64,000 nt of DNA from Synaphobranchus kaupii (GCA_029718625.1 CM056376.1:79864710-79928709); one strand, 5' to 3'; numbered from the stretch's first letter, positions 21,576-32,939 are shown. Made by a program: numbers and translations. The notes: generated by a model from the letters alone, not told the origin.

Positions 21576-21645
21576 AGCAGCAGCAGCCTGAGGGATAGGT
21601 GAGCGAGAAACTTTCAACTTCTCTTTCCCCATCCTCCCTACCACA

Positions 21646-22416
21646 ATGACCTCAACAACTCGGCAAAGGAATAAAAAAACACAAAATGAGGAGGACTTTG
21701 TTACCTGGGAATCCCTACAGGAAGCCCTAGAACAGCAAAAATCTTTCTATGAACAGATGCTTAATCGTCAGGAAGCAAATTTCAAGTCTTTCACCCAGAT
21801 TGTGCTAGAGTTTGCTAACAATCGGATCGACGGGCTTGTTAGAGAGGTCCAAGATCTGAAAACAAGCTTGCAATAGTCACAAAAGGAAATTGATGAGCTA
21901 AAACTCACAGAGAAAAAGCTCAAAACCATAGAATCTGAACTTCAAAATCTTGCTTCATCTCCCAAACAAGCCCCCTCACACTATGACTGTTGTGCTAAGG
22001 TGGATTACTTGGAAAATCAAAGCCGCAGAAATAATGTTATCATAGAGGGCCTAGGCCCAGATTGTGGATCTGAGTCATGGGATGAAACTGAAAATAAAGT
22101 CTGCGAGATGATTACAAATAAACTCAAGCTGGATTCCAAAGCCATTGAAATTGAGCGGGCTCATCGAAATGGAAAATTTAAAACAAATGCCAACAAACCC
22201 AGACCTGTGGTTGTGAAGGCCAGAGCTCACCTCAGGAATACCTCTATCTTCATCAATGAGGACTTCTCTGACCTTCTCCGCAAGAAAAGGTCAGAGCTCA
22301 TTCCTGCCATGAAGGAGGCCAGAGAGAAGGGGAACTACGCTGTCATCAGTTATGACCGCCTCATTGTCAAACATAGGAGGGACCAGCATCACAGAAGGAC
22401 CCAAGAAGATGTTTAA
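21646..22416 (+). pseudogene. LINE ORF1 protein, one nonsense codon
   Basis: A frame of about 257 codons is interrupted by a single TAG at 21874-21876. Residues ~25-105 form heptad-rich coiled coil. Around residue 118 the KVDYLENQSRRNNVIIEGL block is the conserved start of the RNA-binding (RRM-like) region found in ORF1 of L1-like and related LINEs. The C-terminal part has IERAHRNGKF and RPVVVKARAHLRNT-type motifs. ORF1p is an RNA chaperone that coats LINE RNA. ATG 21646 follows the 5' array closely. Confidence 0.8.
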
Positions 22417-22688
22417 AGGACTGGTCATCAGTCATGTTCCCATCCTGTGGACGTATGATGTTTGTCTTATTCAATCTCAAAATGAAATACATGGACCAAT
22501 TCCCTTTTAGTCACATTGATAATGCTGAGCTTGTTAACATCTTGTTTGACTAACAATCTAAGCAGGGGCCAAAGGTCAATTTAAACCACCCAATCACCCT
22601 CGATCCTCTTCAGGCTGTAATCAGGGATGACTCACCCTCAAGTGATATACTGCTTGGCAATGACCCGGATCAGAACTGTTTTTCAGAC

Positions 22689-25569
22689 ATGAAACAAACC
22701 CTTTTATCTGATTGTAGGTACCTTTTAGAAGATGATTTTAAACCTATTAGTGACCAATTTAAAAAGAAAGATGACCTCTCCTTTTTGCACATTAATGCAC
22801 GCAGTATGCCAAAAAACTTTGACTCACTCACCCTCTGCCTCTCTAATCTAAATCACACCTTCACTGCAATTGGGATATCAGAAACTTGGTTAAACCAGGA
22901 AAATGCTGAATTCTATAGTATTGAAAATTTTTATCATATATATAGATGTAGAGAGGATAAAGTGGGCGGAGGAGTTTCATTGTATGTCAACACTTGTCTG
23001 GAGTTTAAAGAAAGGAATGATATAGAAAAATGCTTCATGTTCTCTGGAGAGAGTGTATTCATTGAAACATGCAATCATACTATCATTGGATGTATTTATA
23101 GATCACCAAGTTTGAATATAAGTGACTTTAACTCTCACTTGGCAGATGTGCTTGACATTATATCCAAAGAGAGCAAAAATTGTTATTTAATGGGAGATTT
23201 TAATATTAATATTATAGACTCTGTTAAAAATATTCAGATAAATTCATTCTTGGACATAATGTTTTCACATTGTTTTCACCCTATGATTTCCAAACCAACC
23301 AGAGTAACTGAAACTTCAGCCACTCTGATTGACAATATTTTTGCTAATGTATTCGATAAGAAAATGAACTCTGGGATCCTTTGTATGGACATTTCAGATC
23401 ATCTTCCAATTTTCCTCATGACCTCCGCACATGCAGCTATTATGGATAGTGATTCTAACCCATCAACTTATAGAGTAATTAAACCGTCTACCATCAGCAA
23501 ATTTAAAGAGCTGATTGAACACCTCTCATGGGATAATGTCCTGGATATTGTTGACCCTCAGAAGGCCTATACCCTATTCATAAATGAAATATCCAAAATG
23601 TACAACATTGCTTTTCCTGAGAAGATAGAATCTTCTAAATGTCATTCTAAACCAATAAAGCCTTGGGTAACCATAGGAATGATCAAGTCCCTTAGAACTA
23701 AACACAAGCTGTACAAAAATTATATCTCAAATCCCACTCCATTTCACCTTATGCAATTTAAACAATATAGAAACAAACTAAATCATATTATCAGAGGGGC
23801 AAAAAAGCACTACTTTAGTACTGAACTCTCCAAGTGTAGGAATAATATGAGGGCACTCTGGGGTGTCATTAATCACATTCTCAATAAAAGGAAAAAACAG
23901 AAATCCCTTCCCAATGAATTCAAAGTTGATGGATCAATTATCAAGGATCCTGCAACAATAGCCCTAAAATTTAACCAGTTTTTTACAGAAATTGGACCAG
24001 CACTGGCCTCGAAAATCCCTGTGGTCAATGAAAGTCCCCTTCAGTTTATTACATCTCCACCTACTGATGGTTTCCATCTAAGCCCTGTCACTTGCACTGA
24101 AGTATGCACGATAATTGGCTCTTTGAAGAACTCTGCCCCTGGTTATGACAATGTTAATGCAGAACTACTTAAAGTGGTTACTGATGCCATTGCCGAACCA
24201 TTGACACATATATTTAATTTATCATTTAACAAAGGAATTGTGCCGCAGGAACTGAAAACAGGCAAAATTATCCCCATTTATAAAGCTGATGATCCTTTAA
24301 TCTTTTCCAACTACAGACCCATTTCTATTTTACCCACCATCTCAAAGATCCTCGAAAAGCTAGCTTACAAAAGATTGTTGAGCTATCTTGACGAGAATGA
24401 CATTTTGTATAAACATCAATATGGTTTCAGGAAATCCCACTCTACCTACATGGCTATTACTCATCTCACAAACGAGTTACATAGAGCAAATGATAATAAA
24501 GAATCCACCATAGGAATTTTTATAGACTTGTCAAAAGCATTTGACACCGTAGACCATCATATTTTATTACAAAAACTAAAACATTTGGGTCTGGATGATC
24601 AGGCGATGTTATGGGTCACTAGTTATTTGGAACACAGATTGCAGTTTGTTGCTTTTAAAGGAGAGAACTCTCTTCCTCTTAATATGAAATGTGGTGTTCC
24701 CCAGGGATCAATCCTTGGGCCATTGCTGTTTCTTATATATATCAATGATTTGCCCAATGCATCAGATCAGTTATTTAAAATTTTATTTGCTGATGATACT
24801 AGTTTATTTTACTCTCACAGAAATCCCAATGTTATCATGAAGGTTGTCAATGAGGAGTTGGAAAAAATCTCAAATTGGTTCAAAATCAACAAATTGTCAC
24901 TTAACATTAAGAAAACAAATTTCATTTTGTTTGGTCACAATTGTAAAAAGAGCACTGAGAACTTAGCCATGCTGATTGATAATGTCTCAATAGTTAATGT
25001 CAAATCAACTTGCTTTCTTGGTGTACTTATTGACGAAACCTTATCTTGGAAGCCTCACATTTCGCTAATTTCATCCAAAATTGCAAAAAATATTGGAATA
25101 ATTGGAAGAATCCGTTATCTCGTAAACACAAGAGTCTTTCTCAATTTATATTATTCTATGATTTATCCCTTTATCAGCTACTGCAATATTGCCTGGGCCA
25201 GTACACACCAAACTAAATTGCAACCGATTCTCCGGTTGCAAAAACGAGCGTAAAAATTTGTTTCGTAAATTTGGCATTCTGAATATTTATCAAATTAACA
25301 ACCTTCAAGTAGCTCAATTCGTATATGGTTCTCTAAACAAAACACTTCCCTCTTTTTTTCACAATCTTTTTACCCCAAACAATCAATTTCACAATTATCC
25401 CACACGAAAAGCATCCCAGCTTCGGATCCCTCAATCACGAACAATTTCATCTCAATTCAAATTGACTTATAGAGGTTCCAAGATGTGGAATTCACTTCCT
25501 ATCCACCTGGTTAATCTTTCTCATTTGTCATTCAAAAATGCTGTGAAACAAATCTTGCTATATCATTAG
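22689..25569 (+). pseudogene. LINE ORF2: endonuclease plus reverse transcriptase, one late frameshift
   Basis: A first frame of 854 codons runs to TAA at 25251-25253; the protein continues in the next frame to 25569. Residues ~30-250 are an APE-type endonuclease (FLHINARSM, GISETWLN, GDFNINI, DHLPIF). Residues ~480-760 are the RT (RPISILPTISKILEKL, FIDLSKAFDTVDH with the first catalytic Asp, GVPQGSILGPLLF, then FADDTSLF). The C-terminal tail (after 25260) has SKMWNSLPIHL, typical of this group. A small deletion near 25250 seems to have removed about a dozen codons and shifted the frame. Confidence 0.92.
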
Positions 25570-25675
25570 CCTAAAATGTTTGATTTTATGTTTTGATTTT
25601 CTTTTCCTTCTTAGTTTTTATATGATATGGGCGGGTGGGTGGGGGGGAGGGACTGTGTGTATGTGCGTGTGTGCA

Positions 25676-25708
<33 letters not shown>

Positions 25709-25999
25709 TGCGTATTAGAACGTGTGTGATTGTGTGTGTGTGAGTGTTACTTTAGAAAATTAAATGTATGTATGAGTGTGAGTGATATGTGTGTGAGTAA
25801 TCTTTTAGAAAGCTGAATGTAGGTATATTTATCTGTGTATTTTTAATAAGTATTGTATATTATTTTAGGGAATTTCCACTTGTCAAGCCCCTTGAGGGTT
25901 TTCTGGGCTTTCCCTTGCATGTCCTCTATTTATTTAATTCATCTATAACTGTATTCACTTTGTATTTTTTACATGTGCTAAATAAATTCAAATCAAATT

Positions 26000-26629
26000 A
26001 GTGGGTCTAGCGGCTAATGGCTGAGGCACCGCGATCTTCTAAGATATTAAAAGCGGTCCAAAACGGACAACAGAAATGCCAACAATGTATTATCTACCCA
26101 CGTTTGCTACAAGTACTTACAGACACATATTTCCAAGGCCTAAGCTAAAAGTAAAAGTGACAAGCTCGCACAACAGGTGTCTTCACCATGGCATGCCATG
26201 GGAAACACGAACTAATCAGCAGGACTCTAACGTTAGCTAGTTACTTAACGTTAACGTTAGAGAGACGATTGTGGATCAGGTCACCAAAAGCTAATTTTAG
26301 TAGGTTTTCAGCGGAACTAAGTGGGACCAGCAGCTTGCTAGGCAGCAAATAGGCTACAAATCACAATCTAGAATAGCTAACTTTTTTTTCATCGGCAGTA
26401 CGATGTGCACGATTTCTTTGTGGCTAAAACGTTAGCCATATGTAGCCATCTCTCCCCCACCCGCTGACTGAGCGTGAGGGACGGCTGCAGCGCGAAATAG
26501 GGCCTAAAGATGGCGCCGTGTTTACACTGTCATTTTGTCATAGAAACCTGTCACCATCATGTGATCAATATGACGGACAGGAGGCTGCGCAAATCACGTG
26601 CTGCTGCCGCCAGCTGACAGATTGACGCT
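26000..26629. other. No gene recognised; CpG-richer toward the right
   Basis: This is remaining hAT or flanking sequence after the LINE tail. CpG density rises from about 26440 toward the next element. I see no ORF or RNA gene. Confidence 0.4.
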
Positions 26630-27232
26630 GGCTGTGTCTCAATTGCGAAGCTGCGACCTATGAAGGCTGCATTTCAGGACCGCATACGTCAGAAGTACTG
26701 TCCCATTACGAAGACTCCTTGAAATGCGGCCTCGAAATGCAGCCTACTTTTGGCCGATTTTGAAGGATACATCGGTGTATCCTTCGCAGCCTTAGATATC
26801 CCACAATTCTTTGCGCATTTTGCCCGAAAGACAGTTGATACGGAAAATGGCGGACGAGAGCAGCGATCTGGTGTTTAAATGTAAGTTTGTGTAAACTTTT
26901 TTTTAAGTTTAGCTATCGGTAATCATGTCCTGTTGGCTAAAATGTATATTACCTCAAATAAATTTTCTATTTTAATATTTCAGTTTTTTTTATTTATTTT
27001 ACTCGCGGTTTCATTTTCTTGTGAGTCTCTCACTAGCTTAAGTTCTCACGCGCTGGTTGTTTAGGTCCAAGGACGTTGTGGGCGGGAACTCCGTGACGTA
27101 AACGTGAATTCTTCGCAGACTGTTCCATTTCAGCTGCTGTTCAAAAGCCAGCCCAGCCTTCCTCTCTACAAAGGACTGTCCTACGGAGGATGCGGCCATT
27201 ATAGGTCGCAGCCTCGCAATTGAGACACAGCC
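26630..27232. mobile_element. Short inverted-repeat element carrying an ATG exon-like segment
   Basis: GGCTGTGTCTCAATTGCG (26630) is mirrored by CGCAATTGAGACACAGCC (27215-27232), with the match extending to the GCTGCGACCTAT block. The 8-mer TTGACGCT lies just left (26622-26629) and again at 27246-27253, 13 bases beyond the right arm, so the exact right end and target duplication are unclear. Inside, ATGGCGGACGAGAGC at 26847 is in a good Kozak context (GAAAATGG) and runs 34 bases to a consensus donor GTAAGT at 26881. No transposase is present. Confidence 0.65.
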
Positions 27233-27390
27233 ACTGTCTCCGCCTTTGACGCTCCATAATCAGCGCGAACCAGCACGGGTTTTGGAGCGTACCCACAGAT
27301 TTGCGAGGAGGACGGTAAAAGTGGGGGGGGGCCAATGGCCCCTTGCCCCCCCCCCCCCCCCCCCCCCTTTCCGGCGCCCCTGGTGCAATG

Positions 27391-28117
27391 CCTACTAGCA
27401 AAGAAACCCACCTCCTGCTAAATGACACTACATACAGGTTTAGTGCACCTGCTAAATGACTGCAACTGAAGTTTGACAATTATTTGAGAGCCGTAGGGAG
27501 ATTGTGGAGGGGGTCCTGCAATATACATATTTTATTTAGTGTGATTGCAATATGATCAGTCTGTCCGTCTATATTTTTCCCTCCCTCTATTTCTCCCTCC
27601 ATCTCCCCTATCTCTTTCTCCCTCCCTCTCCCTGTATTTGTCCCTTCCTCTCCCTCTGTATCTCTGCTTCCTTTTCCCTCTGAATCCTATATTTTTTCTC
27701 TCTCCTGTATTTCCTCTATCAATCCCCTCTAGCATATTTACCCTCTGTCTAACTTCTGTTTATCCTGACCTCTATCCTCTTTCAAACCTCTGTCCTCTAT
27801 ATATTCTCTATATGTCACCTATCACTCTGTATGTAGTGTCTCTCTATCCTCTATCCATCAATCAGTGTGTGATATTCATATTGTAAATGATTTTATTAGT
27901 AGTCTGCAATGTAATTTTAATAGTCAAGAGATTGTTATAAGATAATTTAACAAAATGAACATTTGACAGTATTGGAAAGAAATTACATTTGGTCTGGACA
28001 ATATGCTCTGGTCTTGGTTTAGGTGGTCTCGACTACAACACTACTACATATATATACAAACCCCAAAAAAGTTTGGCCAGTATCTAAAATGCACATAAAA
28101 GCAGAAAACAGCGATAG
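27391..28117. repeat. Pyrimidine-rich CTCCCT/CTCTAT low-complexity tract (27560-27870)
   Basis: Variants of CCCTCTATTTCTCCCTCCATC run for about 300 bases. The ORF across this tract is compositional and not a gene. The rest of the stretch to 28117 shows nothing recognisable. Confidence 0.6.
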
Positions 28118-28340
28118 CAGGGGCGAAAATCTGATATCAACTATGGAGGGGACAATTACATGAAATTTTCTCAAGAGCAATTCCTAAGGGGGACACCAAA
28201 AGTAGTGCTGTAACACATAGCCTACGTTGTAATATGTTAAATGTATATTGAGGAACTGTGACACTGTCATCTAAAGTCTCTCTCTCTGGCTCTTTCCCTT
28301 TCACGACCCTCACTGACTCACAGTCTGTCTCCTAGAAAAG
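28118..28340 (+). mobile_element. Possible left end of another CAGGGGCG hAT-type element
   Basis: CAGGGGCGAAAATCTGATAT at about 28119 has the CAGGGGCG start seen at 17428 and a GGGGGACACC-type subterminal block, as in fish hAT elements. No matching right end lies in the window, so this may be a truncated copy. The boundary to the right is unknown. Confidence 0.35.
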
Positions 28341-29099
28341 AAATAAGGTGTTTGCCATTCCCCTAACTACCAGTACCCAAAACTACACAATTAATCACAA
28401 CAGCAATACCATTGCCTTAAACAAATCTTGGTTCAGTCACCAGTTTATGTTGAGAGTGGGGGTATCCATGGCATTGTCCAATTATGTCCCTATTTTACAA
28501 GTCTAAAAAAGAGAACCTTTCATAATGTTGCCAAACAAAAACTCACCTGAGACTCCCTGTCTCTGCCAATCTGTCCCCCACTCTGCTGTCTGTGTTCCAT
28601 CTGTTGCCTGCTCTGCCTAATGACATCATTATGAAACATTTCCCTTAGCATTTCACTTCTTTCTTATGAACATCTTATCAACTAGTCTTTGAGGCTACTA
28701 GGGTTCTTACTTTGCGTTTTGGTGTACTGAAAAATTCTCTGATGTCTGTCTTTTTTCTGCCATGTTCTACCTGGCTGGGTGGCTACACACACACACACAT
28801 ACACAGTGTGCATGTTATTTACAGTAGGAGATGGGCTTCTATCATCTATTATCTTCTATCATTATATAATGGGCTTCGATCTACCAGGTAGCTAGCTAGT
28901 CGGCTAGCAAATGTGAAACGGATTGCAGTGACAAGGGTTGACAGCTGTATGAGTTCACAATTTACACAACGTAAGCTGCAACCTTTTGTAATTTTAAAAT
29001 TTTAATATAGTTTATGTTTTCGTTTTATATTGGCTGGCTTCCCACAATAGCTGAATTTGCAGAGCTAGCGAGCACCAATTCCGATTATTTGGTGTTTGC
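28341..29099. other. No gene recognised
   Basis: Unclassified sequence with a short CA microsatellite at about 28782-28798. I see no TE end, RNA gene or convincing ORF. Confidence 0.4.
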
Positions 29100-29300
29100 T
29101 ATAATCTTTGCGATCGTCAGTTTACTCCAAGATCGGCACACAGGTGCTTCAAAGTCCCCTCGCGACAATTTAGCTTTTGCAATGAGACCATTAAAAACAT
29201 TTAAGACAATTGTAGAAGAGAGTGTCGTTCTCTTCAGTTTGGAGTTCAGTTTATCACTAAGGCCATGTAAAAAAAAAAAGTTGTTGATCGTCCCCGCCCT
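29100..29300. repeat. Foldback arm, left (partner 30895-31047)
   Basis: CTTTGCGATCGTCAGTTTAC, CCAAGATCGGCA, GTGCTTCAAAGTCCC, GGCCATGTAAAAAAAA and GTTGTTGATCGTCC occur here. In reverse complement, in the same order, they occur at 30895-31047. The left arm has about 90 extra bases in its middle. The arms enclose 1.6 kb that includes another repeat element. Confidence 0.65.
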
Positions 29301-29589
29301 ACATCTGAAAAAGGCCCCGACGACTTTTTTATTTTATTTTATTTTTTTTTTCGTGACGATGGCCAGAAGTTGCAGAAAACACGGGGAAATCCTATTTCTA
29401 AGCCATTTGGATAGAAAATCGTACTCACACCGCACTAGGAGATCCTATCCGATCCACTAGGCCTAGCCCTCTATCGACCACCACGCAAAATTGTTAGAGC
29501 GCATGTGCAGCATACGGGTTGCTAATGAACAATGCACGCCATCTTTGAGTTCACACATGCGATTGTCTATGGTAGCCTATATTATAAAA

Positions 29590-30574
29590 CGGGTAATTCT
29601 GACCACGCATTATGATTGGTTGAGAGGCGTTCAAAGCTGTGTCTATATTCGCGATATAGTACCCCTATGATGCAATAATACACCTGTTTACCTGGAAGTT
29701 TAAATTAATATCACTCCGCACGTCTGCAGCAAAAACGTTCTGATGCTGGGCTGGAGGCTAGAGAAATCATGTCCGTGAGTGGACATAAAATCGAAAGCTA
29801 CTGTAAACCAAATCCACTGAAAGGAAATTAACGGTGCAGTGACATTCTCACTGGAGAGCCACAGATTTGTCTCTTTTATGCTAGTAATGATAGCAACAGT
29901 TTAGGCTTACAGCTGATTCATGAAACCGGTTAAAACATTAAATCTGCAGATAAAAAAAGTTTGTATTCGGCACGTTCCAGCAACTTTAATCTAGCAAACC
30001 TTTTTTGTGGTTAGCGGTGCAGTATTTATTCAGTTTGGAAATACGAATTTAGTAGGAATTTAGCTAGCTAGCTAGGCTTAGTAATTAGCTAGCTGTAAGT
30101 TAACGTGAGAAACATAGCCTGGTTGTGTGAAAGCAAGTTAACGTTACTTCACATCTGTATAGGCTATATATAGATAACTGTTTTAGCTAACGTTTTAACT
30201 ATTACATTATGTTATTATTATTATGTTATGTTATTAGCACATAACGCTAGCTATTAGTCCGTTTTCTAGTTAGCATTCCATTCCTAGCTTTGTTTCTGTG
30301 TTGCATGGCAACAGCTACACTGGGGACTATTTTCTCTGCTGCTGAAATTCAATTCATAACATTAATTAAAAATTGTTTTATTGAAAGTGTACCTTGTCCT
30401 TATATATTATTTACAGTATAGCTGGCAACCGTTTTATAAAAGCAATAAGGTAACTCGACGCTGTACAATATCGTCAATATAGTCACAGTTAAAGGGTTGC
30501 CGGCCCGACGCGAACAACACCCTTTAACTGTGACTATATTGATGATATAGTACTGCGTCTCGTACCTTATTGCT
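29590..30574. mobile_element. Unclassified repeat element with palindromic end; intact copy
   Basis: The stretch from about 29735 to 30574 reappears in opposite orientation as two separated pieces, 52129-52527 and 56931-57349. Matches are strong: for example CTGATGCTGGGCTGGAGG at 29741, and the GTGTAGCTGTTGCCATGCAA-type block mirrored here near 30302. One end is the large palindrome at 30441-30574. There is no ORF. The left boundary is a guess, as the gap cuts the other copy. Confidence 0.6.
30441..30574. repeat. Large imperfect palindrome (hairpin arms ~55 bp)
   Basis: AGCAATAAGGTA...CACAGTTAAAGGG (30441-30495) pairs with CCCTTTAACTGTG...TACCTTATTGCT (about 30519-30574). The 14-16 bases at each end of the arms are exact and the middle has a few mismatches. 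The loop is GC-rich (about 23 bases). A second copy of the whole structure is at 52129-52261. Confidence 0.85.
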
Positions 30575-30894
30575 TAATTAACAAAACGTTCTACAACAAT
30601 GCCTTTTATTGTGCTAACAATAGTCCGTTCTGGGTGCAGTAGTACACCGATTAAAGATTGGTTTGGGTGTTCGGTGGAGGTCGACATGACTTTAATGCAG
30701 GTGTTTGATGAATTCAATCAAGGAACATTTATTGACCAAAAATACATGAAACATTACAATCAATATGAGCAAAACTGATGTTGACAGGCTACAATTAAAC
30801 AGAAGCAATTTGGTCGAGAGACGCAATGTTCTATATATTCTGTCCTCTTTATTTCTCTCTACGGTCCGCTGTACCTGGTGCTTAAATTAAAAAA
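30575..30894. other. No gene recognised
   Basis: This lies between the palindrome and the right foldback arm. No motif is recognised. Confidence 0.4.
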
Positions 30895-31047
30895 ATAAAA
30901 ACCGCCCTCCCTACGACTTTAAAAAAAAAAAAAAAGGACGATCAACAACTTATTTTTTTTACATGGCCTAACCTTATCACAGGGACTTCGAAGCACTACA
31001 GCTGCATGCTGATCTTGGAATAAACTGACGATAGCAAAGATTCCATC
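30895..31047. repeat. Foldback arm, right (partner 29100-29300)
   Basis: This is the reverse-complement partner of the left arm. Its inner end has a poly-A run (30919-30934) where the left arm has a CCCCGCCCTACATC segment. Confidence 0.65.
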
Positions 31048-31540
31048 TTTAACGACACCACATAAATGGAATAGATGCTAGTTAGCTTGCTAGCTAATGT
31101 TTGCTTTAGTTTGCTCCATCGTTTTGCTCGCTAGCTCTTATCTCATTGACTCTAATTCAAACCGCTGTAAACACTGGTTGATGTTACTGCAGCTAGCTAG
31201 CAAACCGCTAGCTAACATAAAGAGTGACCTGTAATTCAATAAAGCGAAAATGAAGACTGGTGAAGATTATAAATGTGTTTGAAGTAAAGAAATGTCTAAC
31301 ATATCCTTGGTTTAAACTAACTACTTACTCGAGGTCAGCCACCAATGACAGACTCTGTGGATCAAACCATTGTGAGGCCAAGGGCAGGGGGTCGCAATCT
31401 TTTGAAACTTAAAAATGCGCTATTAAGTGTCTATAATCAGCACAAGTGCTTTCATTGCGTATTATTAATATTATTGAAATTACATAGTTATGTTTACATT
31501 GATATATTGGGGGGGACAAATCATATTTTTCCCAGGATGG

Positions 31541-32396
31541 GGATAATACGAGATAGTATACGAGGAGGCGAAAGGAACACAGATCTAACGTTCCAAGGCT
31601 ACTCTCAGACTCGCAGTCACACACAAACATGTCCACAACATCGCCCAGTCTCCCTATAGGAAGACATGTACCGAAGGACGAAACAGAACTACAGTTCCGA
31701 ACAAAATTGCCAAAGCTCCATGTACGGAGACAGGTACCAAAGGACGAACAGGACAGCTGCACCGGAAATTTACCGGCTAAAAGACTAACGCAAGCTTAAT
31801 AGAAAATACACGCTCTGCCTCTCAGAATAAATACAGCCCTGCCTGTCAGTACGATAAAAAACGCCCGGTCTCTTAGTAAGAAATGATTATACAAATACAC
31901 CCACAAACAAACAAAGACTCCTCTAGCTTTAACGGAAGAAAGCAGACAGAGAGAGGAGGAAGAGACAGAAAAGGCAAAAGGTCTAGGCAAAGGAAGAAAG
32001 GAAAGACCAGGAAGCGGAGACAGAAAAGAGCCAGGGGGGGAAGAGTCCTAATATATCCACAAAGGCAAGTCCCGCATTACTCCAATAAAACCCACTGGAG
32101 CAAAAAGGGTCTCCTTAAAAACCTAGACCTAATCATACTGACTTAAGCAATCAAAGGGCAAAATAATACCACAAACAAAACAGTGCAAATAATGACAGAC
32201 AATACAAATTAATATCAAAAGCCCAGAACGACGGAAACGTGGGCTTAAATAGCTCCAAAGTAACCACGCACAGGTGTGTTGCTGAGAGAAACTCTGCAAT
32301 CAAGACGGGACGGAGCAAACATCCACTGAAATGGCAGCGCCCTCGCGTGGCTACCAAGGAAACTGACCGCAAGGGAAAAACGGTCAAAAACCATGA
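31541..32396 (-). repeat. Inverted copy of the 3.4-4.0-kb repeat family; possible LTR
   Basis: On the minus strand 31800-31541 repeats the GGTGCAGCTGTCC, TTGTTCGGAACTGT, GGTACATGTCTTCC, GACATGTTTGTGTG unit of 3386-4030. Upstream on the same strand the sequence begins TGTCATGG at 32396 and includes a CCACGCGAGGGCGCTGCC block and pyrimidine-rich runs, all noncoding. A TGTCA start would suit a Gypsy-type solo LTR, but I found neither the other terminus nor target duplications. Confidence 0.45.
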
Positions 32397-32409
32397 CAAA
32401 CAGTACAAA

Positions 32410-32885
32410 GAAAATATATTTAATGTTTTACCTTATCAACTTTATTGATTTTTGTAAATATACGTTAATTACAAATTTGCTGCCTCCAGCACGTTCCAAA
32501 ATAGGTGGGACAGGCAACATAAGACTGGGAAGGTTTTGGAATGTTCAAAAAACACCTGTTTGGAACATTCCACAGGTAAACAGTTTAATAGGTAACATAT
32601 AATTCTATCATGACTGGGTATAAAAGGTGCATCCACGAAGGCTCGGGTGTTTACGAGCAAGGATGGGTCGAGGTTCGCCACTTTGTGAAAAACTGTGAGC
32701 GAATAGTCCAACAGTTTAAGAAAAACATTTCTCAACGTTTAGGGATTTCACCATCTACAGTCCATAATATTATTAAAAGATTCAGATAATCTGGAGAAAT
32801 CTCTGTGCGTAAACGGCAAGGACGAAAACCAATATTGAATGCCCATGACCTTCGATCCCTCAGACGGCACTGCATTAACCCTTTC
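32410..32885 (+). pseudogene. 5' fragment of a second Tc1-like element
   Basis: The segment from about 32640 encodes the start of a Tc1-type transposase: an R-x-x-LCEKL-like start, IVQQFKKNISQRLGISPSTV, HNIIKRF, then a stop where RESGEIS is expected (FR*SGEIS), and KRQGRKPILNAHDLRSLRRH. These are the two helix-turn-helix modules of a Tc1 family common in fish and different from the one at 8 kb. A short deletion before LGISPST and the stop near 32787 break it. The preceding ~230 bases (GGAATGTTC...GAACATTCC) look like its 5' noncoding region. The catalytic domain is absent. Confidence 0.8.
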
Positions 32886-32939
32886 CAGCCTAAGCGAATA
32901 TTGGGTCAACATTCTATTCCATTTTATTTCTTAATGTGC

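Larger units (their letters stand above)
20870..25999 (+). mobile_element. Nearly full-length LINE (Jockey superfamily, L2/CR1/Crack/Daphne-like)
   Basis: Order: a 5' region with a 32-bp tandem array, ORF1, a ~270-base spacer, ORF2 with endonuclease and reverse transcriptase, then a 3' UTR with a GT microsatellite (25676-25707) ending TAAATAAATTCAAATCAAA. The start is approximate, as I cannot see a target duplication. The clade is assigned from the general look of the RT and of the apurinic-type endonuclease and is not certain. Damage is light: one nonsense codon in ORF1 and one frameshift near the end of ORF2. Confidence 0.85.
17428..27382. mobile_element. hAT-type element, 9.95 kb, filled with nested insertions
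   Basis: The left end CAGGGGCGCCGGAA (17428) and right end TTCCGGCGCCCCTG (27369-27382) are inverted repeats. Both are flanked by the 8-mer GTGCAATG (17420-17427 and 27383-27390), a perfect duplication as hAT transposition makes. So the two ends, nearly 10 kb apart, belong to one insertion. The interior now consists mostly of later arrivals: Gypsy integrase fragments, a Kolobok-like element, a LINE and a short inverted-repeat element. No hAT transposase is visible, so the original was probably a short non-autonomous element. Confidence 0.85.

Noticed and set aside
20968..21602. Pro/Gln-rich ORFs of 158-188 codons
   Set aside because: They arise because the 32-bp tandem array lacks stops in several frames; no frame is favoured and no domain is present.
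27545..27886. 113-codon Leu/Pro/Ser-rich ORF
   Set aside because: It is produced by a pyrimidine-rich low-complexity tract.
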